In this document: positions 56,491-64,000 of the stretch, piece by piece | Position numbering within the stretch: the stretch's first letter is position 1 | Layout of the letters: each line of letters opens with the position of its first letter | From: Tretioscincus oriximinensis | Lineage: Eukaryota > Chordata > Lepidosauria > Squamata > Gymnophthalmidae | Reading direction: 5' to 3' | DNA length: 64,000 nt | Assembly (NCBI GenBank): GCA_022410635.1 | Contig: JAJVDF010000249.1 | Coordinates: 1,412,042-1,476,041, forward strand | Notes under the pieces: model-generated | The model's database searches: none | Told to the model about the DNA's origin: nothing | What the model saw: only the letters and a program-made list of their open reading frames with translations | Translations under genes and position numbers: made by a program

Positions 56491-57023
56491 GTCTCCAATC
56501 CTTTCCCAAATATATAGGATTTACAGCCTTTTGCTTCACCTTGAATAATTGACTGCTGTAACTAAGTTGCTGAAGTATTTTCATTCCTTTTCTTTTGCTA
56601 CCCTTCAACAGATATCAGATGACACAAAGGCTTAAGTTGCAGTTAGTCAACAAATATCTATTATGATATTCAAAAATCTCATTAGTGTTTTATGTAAGTT
56701 AAAGTTATCTGAGGCTAATCTTATAAAATGCGAACAAAATGGTATTGTCCCTCTAGGTCATGTTCAAATGTAATACTTAGGAAAGCTTTGTTTAGCATAA
56801 AATAGTTGTTGGCTACTGTATTTTTCTACTTTGCTAGCTTCTACAAAATGCCTTGAAACATGACATGAAAAAAATCCTGCAATATTTTGTTACAATCTGA
56901 TTCTCGCAAACCTCCCCTTTGTCTATTGGCTACTAATGCCAATAGATTTCTTTGCTTAATGTTTCAGGCTACATCTTTGGATTTTTTCGGCATGTATTCT
57001 AGTTTTCATTTTAGATATCAACA

Positions 57024-57237
57024 GAGAAGAAGAAGAGTTGTTTTTTATATCCCACGTTTCTCAACCCGAAGGGCCTCTTCACAACAGACACCTTGTGAAG
57101 TAGGTGGGGCTTGGAGAGCTCTGAACTGTTTCTATCCCAAGGCCATCCAGCTGGCTTCATGGAGGAGGGCAGAATCGAACTGGGAAGCTTCCTGATAGGA
57201 GTCTGGAATTCTAAACACAACACCAGACTGACTCTTA
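57024..57237 (-). mobile_element. SINE-C, inverted
   Basis: The minus strand has a SINE-A-like head and body (agccagtctggtgttgtg, ggatggccttgggat) but a B-like end (gggatataaaaaacaactct, CTT tail). Confidence 0.65.
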
Positions 57238-57447
57238 AAAATGAGAGAATGGTGTTGGTAGCACAAGCTTTTATAGATTGCCATTTGAGAAGGGATGGAT
57301 TTTCCCCCTCTAAGCCATTTGAAATTGTCCTGTAAGAAATTATATAGACACATTTGACAGAGATACTAATCCCTTTGGAAAATTTGGAGGTCAGCTATGT
57401 TATCTAGATGACCAACTAGGTCAGACATTGGAATGTTTGATTTATTT

Positions 57448-57702
57448 GAAATTTATTTATTTATTTGCACTTATATACCGCCCTATACTCGAAGGTTTCA
57501 GGGCGGCCAACCAAAGAGTGGTGCACATAACTTTTGTTGCTTTCTCCACAACAGACACCCTGTGAAGTAAGTGAGGCTGAGAGAGTTCTAAAGAACTGTG
57601 ACTGGCCCAAGGTCACCCAGCTGGCCTTCATGGAGGAGTGGGGAATCGAACTAAGAGGCTACCAGATGCAAGTCCAACACTAATCATTACACCAAACTGG
57701 CA
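57448..57702 (-). mobile_element. SINE-A, near full length, inverted
   Basis: Runs from the AAAT tail at 57448 through the complement of ggccgccctgaaaccttcg and ggtgaccttgggccagtcac to the head at about 57702. Confidence 0.8.
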
Positions 57703-57762
57703 GTGTGTGTAACTAAGAGTACATATTTTCATTTTGGATCTACTGTATAGTAGTTTTATCTT

Positions 57763-57930
57763 TTGTAGTGGTTTCAATTCTGCACAAAAGCCAGCTATGT
57801 AACCTTGGGACAGTCAGAGTTCTTCAGAGCTCTCTCAGCCCCATCTATTTCACAAGGTGTCTGTCGTGAGGAGAAAAACAGAAGGCTATATAAGCTCCTT
57901 TGTTTTCCTTCAGGTTGAGAAAAGTCATTC
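57763..57930 (+). repeat. SINE-C fragment
   Basis: tttgtagtggtttcaattct, then accttgggacagtcagagtt and a tail with ttcaggttgagaaaa. It follows the inverted SINE-A closely. Confidence 0.5.
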
Positions 57931-57979
57931 AAAGTACTTTAGGACCTGAAGCACGTTTTGCCTTATTCAGTTCCAGAAA

Positions 57980-58074
57980 TAAGGGGTCTGTTTTCTCCAT
58001 GCCATTCAAGGCTAGAACAAGCCCTGGCATAATCTATGCTAGCCCAGAATGGCATGTGAATAACAGACCCCTTA
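57980..58074. repeat. Hairpin element, 36-base imperfect arms
   Basis: Arms 57980-58015 and 58039-58074 pair around a 23-base loop. The outer part taaggggtctgtt is exact; five to six mismatches lie inside. catgccatt recalls the 46.15-kb family. Confidence 0.5.
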
Positions 58075-58079
58075 GACCA

Positions 58080-59182
58080 CTTTCTGGAGCAGAATCCACC
58101 TATTACGTTCTTCACTAGCTGCAGTTTCAAAAGCACCTTCAAGGGTAGTCCCACGTTTTGCATGTCAGTACACAACTATGCAAAATTCTTCTTCCATTTG
58201 GAATCCCTCATTTTTAAGATTCTGGATTCTGGGCTCCAGAATCGCAAAGAACATATAAGAACTACTTTTGGTATGTGCCTTAGTTTGAACATTCTAATGT
58301 AGCCTTCATATGTTAGCAAATTTGCCACTCATCCCCACTTGGCCACAAGAAGCAGAACCAGNAAGGTACACAAAGCTATTCTGAAAGACGAGCGATGGGT
58401 GGTTGTATAGGCAAGAAAGGGTGGGAGGTAGCTGGGTTTTATTTCTTCCCTCTTTTGAGATTGGGCAACCTTGGCCTTCTCACTTGGGAATTTACCGGGA
58501 AATCCCCTTGCCTTCCATTTCCTTTCAATACAGAGGCCCACCCACCTTAGCTTCTTAAATTCCTTTCAGTCAGCCTGGTGCAAAATCTGTTTCTCCTCGA
58601 CTTCTGACGCCTGAGGGTCTGACACTTCCTGCAGTGTTCTATAGGACTATAGTTCACAAGAGGGCAGGACAACAGTGGTTTTGCTCTGCTTACTCTCATG
58701 TGACATGCAGACGACGTGAATGTCAAGAATGAAAACATGATGGGCACACTGGTAACAAGAGCCAATAAAAGTCCTCTGGAGTTGGTTGCCCTTGCCAAAG
58801 TGCTTACCGTGTTTCTATTTGTGGCTTGGATGAAGGCCTAACATTGGCACCTTTTCCTGCCTTCTCTCTGGCATCTTCCTATGAAAGGCCGATACTCTTA
58901 CTGACATTCAGGTGACCTGTGTACGTTCCTGCCTCTTTTGCTTATTCTTCGGAGTTTTTCTTTTGCGTCACGTTATTGTACGTTACGTAATATTGCCTAG
59001 CAAGAGCAATCCTCTCTTTTTCTCACTTGCACTGGAAGGAACAGGATAAAACTGGAAGACAGTAGATGCAGACTGGATAATATTTCTAAAAAATATATTT
59101 CTGATAGTAAGAGCAATCAATGAAGGTAGTGAGCTTTTATTTGTTGGTCAACCGTTTGTATGCAATAGTTTTGTGAATCCTT
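58080..59182. other. Intergenic, nothing recognised
   Basis: No gene or repeat family identified. Confidence 0.45.
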
Positions 59183-59501
59183 TAGAAGAGGAAGAGGATG
59201 GAGAAGAAGAAGAAGAGGAGGAGGAAGAGGAGGAGGAAGAAGGGAGAAAAAGAACTGGGTTACAAGGATATTTTTGCCCAAAGGCTCACGTTCTATCGTC
59301 CCCACCAGGCTCTGGTGGTTCCCATGTATCTAATTGCAGTCAGTTGCAATTTCTTGCAATTCATGCTTTCGAATAGCTGGGTTGGCTAGAGCTAAGGCTA
59401 GTGGAAGGTGCTCACCTCTCCCCACGTCCCACACAGGGCTTCGAAACCCCATCTCCAAGCTGAGAGATGGATTCCTTAGCAACTGAGTTACCCGTGCCTG
59501 C
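59183..59501 (-). mobile_element. SINE-B, full length, inverted
   Basis: A (GAA/GAG)n tail, then the complement of the family body, ends at acccgtgcctgc. An acidic open frame in the tail is an artefact. Confidence 0.82.
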
Positions 59502-60078
59502 AAGAGTTTGGACACAATGACCCTGGAGGTCAATAAAGCAAGAGTTTGGACACACTGGAGGTCAATTCCAGCTCTATAATTCTGTTTGGAAATTTTGGGG
59601 TTTGAATCTCCACTCAGCACTGGGTGATTTAGGGCCCGTCTTTTGACCTAATCTCCCTCAAGATTGCTCTTAGTGTAAAAGGAAGAACAGCAGCATATGA
59701 AATGAATCTTTACCAAAATACTTGTGCTGTAGCCAACATGTATAAAACCCACAGTATGTCTATAATAAATATTCTGATGATACCATTACACGTAGAATCA
59801 GAATATTTAGATTGCATATTTAAATTCAGAATATATGCCTTGTGTTATCCTTTCCGTTCACAGTACTCACGGAATCAAAACATTTGAGGACCAGCAAGTT
59901 AAGACGAATCTTTCAACAGAAAGATTTAAGGGGACCAATGATCTGACTAGATTTAAGATCTGGTTTAGAAGTGCTTAACGCAGAACTGGTCTAAAGAGGG
60001 CAAAGCTTTGTACATCAGAAGGTACATAGCTTGCTGATCACAAGCAATAATTAGCTGTTATTGGTATGAGATATCACC

Positions 60079-60378
60079 TATATGGCTCAGTCACTAAGGA
60101 ATCCGTCTCTCACCTGGGAGATGAGGTTTCGAAGCCCTGTGTCGGACATGGGTAGGGGTGAGCACCTTCCACTAGCTTGTAGTAATAGCCAGCCCAGCTA
60201 TTTGGAAGCAAGAATTGCAAGAAATTGCAACTGAGTCCAAGTAGACACATGGGAACCACCATAGCCTGATGGGGAAGGTAGAATCTCAGCCTTCAGGCAA
60301 AATACCCTTGTAAGCTGCTTTGAATGCATTTGAAAGGTGAGAAAAGCAGGGTATAAGAACCCAGTTCTTCTTCTAATA
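60079..60378 (+). mobile_element. SINE-B, full length
   Basis: Head tatggctcagtcactaagga; B-box-like ggtttcgaagccc; end aaaagcagggtataagaacc and (CTT)n. Confidence 0.82.
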
Positions 60379-60445
60379 TAACCTAGCCTTTGGCTGAAAA
60401 AAAACTGCTCTCCCTTCCCTACTTTTTGGATGTGGCTATTTAATA

Positions 60446-60520
60446 TATACTGCTCAAAACAATTAAGGGAACACTTTAACATAACATGTTATGTTATGAG
60501 CAATTGTTTTGAGCTGTATA
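60446..60520. mobile_element. Tiny Tc1-like MITE (75 bp)
   Basis: The ends tatactgctcaaaacaatt and caattgttttgagctgtata are inverted and flanked by TA. A single copy of the same end lies at 62757. Confidence 0.55.
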
Positions 60521-60642
60521 TTAATTTGGTATTTCATTAATCGCCATGAAATCTTATAGGGCGGTATAGAAATGTAAATTATTTCTATTTACCTGACATT
60601 TCATGAAAGTCTGTAAATAAATGCTGAAGTATCTGCATAAAA

Positions 60643-60862
60643 CCTGGGTTTTTATACCCCTCTTTTCTCACCTGAAGAGACTCAAAGCAGCATCACATTG
60701 AGGTGATGGTACCTGTTAATCTACTTGTGATGCTAACTTTTGAACAGCTAGGTTGACTGAAGCTAAGGCCAGTCGAGGGCACTCCTCTTCATGGCAGACA
60801 CTTGAACGTCCTCTCTGCAGAAGGCCTTGTTCTTGACCTCTGTGCCACCGTGCCTCATAATG
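60643..60862 (-). mobile_element. SINE-B-like, diverged, inverted
   Basis: Starts with gggtttttatacccctcttt and ctcacctgaagagactcaaa (complement of a SINE-B tail); the head side is diverged. Confidence 0.5.
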
Positions 60863-60879
60863 GATCTGTTTTAAGAACC

Positions 60880-60957
60880 AAAGTATTTGGAAAAATCCAG
60901 ATATTGTCCCATATTCTGTTGAATATGGGACAATATCTGGATTTTTCCAAATACTTT
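60880..60957. repeat. Exact 37-base-pair hairpin with 4-base loop
   Basis: Bases 60880-60916 and 60921-60957 are exact reverse complements around tgtt. No mismatch or bulge is present. It lies just beyond the diverged SINE. Confidence 0.9.
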
Positions 60958-60999
60958 AAAGTAAAGGTTCAATAATTAAATTAAAAGGAATGTCCAGGA

Positions 61000-61670
61000 C
61001 CCAAGAATTTAAGGGACAGAATATGTTCTATATTACCATTTCTGATAATTTCCTGATGAACACATAACTCTTTTTTTTCTTTTTGACAACATTCTTATTA
61101 AACCACCTGCATAAATGTTCTTTGCATTATCTTTAAGGTGTCCAAAGACACTAAAACCAAAACAAAAATATTAAAATGGGTCATATTCAAATGGTAGCAG
61201 TTTGGAATAATTAAAGCTTTCTCTTTAAAACAATTTTGAATAGCTGTCCTTAGATTGGAAGTGGCCTCTCTTTTCTGGCATAGACGTAGAATCCTGCCAC
61301 TCATCTGATGCATTTTCATTAGATAAGTGCAGCAGAACCAGAGAGTCTCCTTTAAGGGCTACTTGGCATATAGATTTATTCATCAAATAACAGGCAGATT
61401 GATAGCACAGTGTTTCTGCCTGCTGATGATGGTCATTGGGGACCAAACATACTAGCAAGTCAACCGAATCAGGTGGTTCAGGCTAATACGTCTTGCTGCT
61501 GCCTTAGCTAGGCAAGGAAGTTGCATAAGTATATTGGAGCCCTGGGCACCCAAAGCAACTGTCCTTGAAATATTAATGTCAGGACATCAATAAAATCAAG
61601 AAGAAATGTAGAAATGCGTAGCACGTTTTCTAAGTATGTCAAAAGGGAATCTTTGATTATGTAAATACTA
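61000..61670. other. Intergenic, nothing recognised
   Basis: No gene seen; the minus-strand open frames at 61.1-61.46 kb overlap in different frames and match nothing I know. Confidence 0.4.
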
Positions 61671-61672
61671 GT

Positions 61673-62010
61673 GGAATTAGCCTGTTGGGTTACAATAATG
61701 CAAGGTGCTCAAACCCACCACCCCCTTCCTTGCTCCCATCCATGCCTTCACCCACTCCCTCCCTCCTTCCCTTGCCTATACCTATTTCCTTTTCACTTGC
61801 TGCTTTGTTCCATTCCTTCTTTCCATTTTCCTTTCCTTCGTTCTTCTTTTCCTTCCTTCCCTTCCCCGTACTGGTCCCAGAGAACTGCCCATTTATTACT
61901 TCCCTCTGTTTTCTGTCTCTTAGCTAGTTTCCAACCAAGGTCTGTGGAGGCTGCCAAAGTTCTGAGATTTGTCATTGGTCATTATACCTCAGATTGTTGA
62001 ACTCTCCCAC
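61673..62010 (-). repeat. Unclassified ~400-bp repeat, copy 3, inverted
   Basis: The complement of the 4026 block: agagaactgcccattt, a TTCC tract, tgtcattggtcattatacct, then ttgaactctccca. Confidence 0.65.
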
Positions 62011-62029
62011 GCGGCTTTTGGGATCATAG

Positions 62030-62420
62030 AATCATAGAGTTGGAAGGGACGTCCAGGGCCATCAGGTCCAACCCCCCGCTCAATGCAGGATTCATTAAAC
62101 CATTCCAGACAAATGACTAACCAGTCTCTGTTTGAAGACTTCCAGTGAAGACAAACTCACCACCTCCTGTGGCAAACCTTTCCACTGGTTTATCACCCTG
62201 ACTGTTAGAAAGCTTTTCCTGATATCTAATCTAAATCCCCTCCCTTGCAGTTTTATCCCATTGTTTCTGGTCCTTCCGTGTGCCAATGAGAACAATGCTG
62301 ATCCCTCTGCTCTGTGAAAAGCCCTTCAGATTTTTGCAGACAGTTATCAGGTCTCCTCTCAAGTCTTCTCTTTTGCAGACTAAACATCCCTAGATCCTTT
62401 AACCGTTCCTCATAGGACAT
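62030..62420 (-). pseudogene. CR1-type LINE 3' end
   Basis: tcatagagttggaagggacg, then the antisense of the ORF2 end (minus-strand FLTVRVINQWKGLPQEVVS and LEVFKQRL). The RT C-terminus is broken. Confidence 0.78.
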
Positions 62421-63580
62421 TTATTATATATGATGTATTATTCACAGAATTATATACATATCTACACACACACACACACACATCTCCACAACCGGACATT
62501 AATATCTATTACTGGTAATTTATATTTGGGAGCTAGTGCCAATTACATTTTTTCAAGTTCATTATTCTTTAGGTAGTGACTGTTGTATTTAATTAGGCTT
62601 TGCCAATTTTTATATCAATGTATTTTTGACAGAAAGCCACCATATATTGTGTGCTGTCCCTGGGGGTGGGGTGGGGAATCAAAGTAGATATTCAGCCACC
62701 TAGTAACATGTCTGTAATGAAGAGAACCAAGATATTGAATAATAAATAACCTCACAATATATACTGCTCAAAACAATTAAGGGAACACTTTAATATAACA
62801 TTGCCCAAACAGTGGCAGTGGCCGCCAGTGGCAGCAGTGAGGAGGTAAGACAGGTAGCATTAGAAAAGGGGGGTGAGGTGGCAACCCCTGGGAGCAGCAG
62901 GAATATGATTGGGAGAGTTACTTGACCACATTGTCCTCTGCTACCCAGGTATGCTGGAGCCAGGTGGCAGAAGTGCCATGCAGCCACAGCGGTGTGGTGG
63001 TGTCCCTGCCCTCCTGCTCCGNGGGCTACCTCTCAAGATACAACAGGAGGAAGGCAACACGCATCGGTGAGCGAATGAACGGCTTGTTCTTGCTCTCATT
63101 CACCTGAAATGCTAACGATTTTATGTCACAGTGCCTATGTCAGGTGCTCAGATTTAAGAGAAACAAAGTCAGGTTGCCAACCTAATTGTTAACATTTGTG
63201 TCTGAGAACTCCATTTTGGACTCCTGAAAAAGTTACCGCATCCCAAAATATCTGGAATTACTCGGGTCGTTCCGGAGTTTGCTGATGATACAAAATTGCT
63301 GAGCGTATAAAAACCGAGAGAGTTTCTGAAACTGTTACATGAAAAATCAAAGTTGATCTTGCAGCTGTGTCCAATTGTGCAGATATGCAAAGTTGTAGGT
63401 AGAAAAGCCACAAAACCTAGCACAGTTGCATGGCTGTACAAAACTGTACATCCAATGCATTTTCACGGAATGATCGGATACCAAGCATATGAATACTCTG
63501 CCTCCATCAACAGCCACTGGATCCTTCTTTTGCCCAGGGGGAACTAGGCAGGAAGAAGGCAAGAACTGCAGCTACAGTCA
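62421..63580. other. Intergenic, nothing recognised apart from a (CA)n and one Tc1-like end
   Basis: (CA)n lies at about 62466-62482. A lone atactgctcaaaacaattaa end sits at 62761. The rest is not assigned. Confidence 0.45.
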
Positions 63581-63581
63581 A

Positions 63582-63868
63582 GACACTCAGTTGCTAAGGA
63601 ATCGGTCCCTCACCTAGGAGATGGGGTTTTGAAGCCCTGTGTAGGACGTGGGGAGCGGTGAGCACCTTCCATTAGCTTGTAGGTCTAGCCAACCCAGCTA
63701 TTTGAAAGCATGAATTGCAAGAAATTGCAACTGAATGCAAGTAGATACATGGGAGCTACCATAGCCTGGTGGGGAAGATAGAATGGAAGCCTTCAGGCAA
63801 AATATATCCTTGTAAGCGGCTTTGAGTCCCGTTGAAAGGTGAGAAAAGCAAGGTATAAGAACCAAGTT
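63582..63868 (+). mobile_element. SINE-B, full length
   Basis: Starts gacactcagttgctaaggaa; body with ccttccattagcttgtaggt; end aaaagcaaggtataagaacc, then the tail tract. Confidence 0.8.
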
Positions 63869-64000
63869 CTTCTTCTTCTTCTTCTTCTTCTTCTTCTTCT
63901 TCTTCTTCTTTTTCTTTTTCTTTTTCTTTTTCTTTTTCTTTTTCTTTTTCTTTTTCTTTTTCTTTTTCTTTTTCTTTTTCTTTTTCTTTTTCTTTTTCTT
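63869..64000 (+). repeat. (CTT)n then (CTTTTT)n tract
   Basis: The SINE tail is a run of CTT to about 63910, switching to a regular CTTTTT hexamer that continues off the window. Confidence 0.95.

Noticed and set aside
59173..59376. Poly-glutamate open frame
   Set aside because: It is the (GAA/GAG)n tail of an inverted SINE-B.

Overview
The window is nuclear DNA from a vertebrate, most probably a squamate reptile. The two protein genes match human TMEM67 and PDP1 at nearly every exon. The background holds many tRNA-derived SINEs with LINE-like tails, CR1/L3-, L2- and L1-type LINE fragments, hAT, mariner and pogo/Tigger-type DNA elements, and long microsatellites. The species cannot be fixed from the sequence alone. 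One 200-base N gap (23174-23373) and several single Ns show that this is a draft assembly.

Bases 1 to about 33,230 hold the 3' three quarters of TMEM67 (meckelin) on the + strand. I can place 20 constitutive coding exons from 335 to the stop at 33025, all with GT-AG introns and one continuous reading frame. They encode about 705 residues, corresponding to the last 20 of the 28 human exons. The signal peptide and most of the extracellular cysteine-rich region lie before the window. A 30-base in-frame cassette with good splice signals (14562-14591) sits between two exons that are adjacent in the human gene. The introns are filled with SINEs, LINE pieces and LTR-like elements.

Bases 33.2 to 44.7 kb are intergenic and rich in repeats: a hAT-type element, twin hairpin elements 0.9 kb apart, a palindrome inside another repeat, a well-formed solo LTR, CR1-like fragments and SINEs. 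A CpG island at about 44.76-45.95 kb, with GC boxes and two strong candidate splice donors, is the likely PDP1 promoter.

PDP1 (pyruvate dehydrogenase phosphatase catalytic subunit 1) follows on the + strand. A short leader exon (coding part 48225-48255) supplies an alternative N-terminus. One large exon (from 50952) carries the complete 536-residue standard protein at 50996-52606. A roughly 2.1-kb 3' UTR ends near 54.75 kb. TMEM67-PDP1 adjacency in this orientation is the human 8q22 order, so this is conserved synteny. The two genes share no pathway: one acts at the ciliary transition zone, the other in the mitochondrial matrix.

Bases 54.8 to 64 kb are intergenic repeats, ending in a (CTT)n/(CTTTTT)n tract that runs off the window. 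I found no operon, CRISPR array, toxin system or functional RNA gene. The most notable observations are the candidate TMEM67 micro-exon, an exact 121-base inverted repeat, a repeat family that sits as inverted pairs at all three of its loci, an exact 37-base-pair hairpin, and several repeat families I could not assign.
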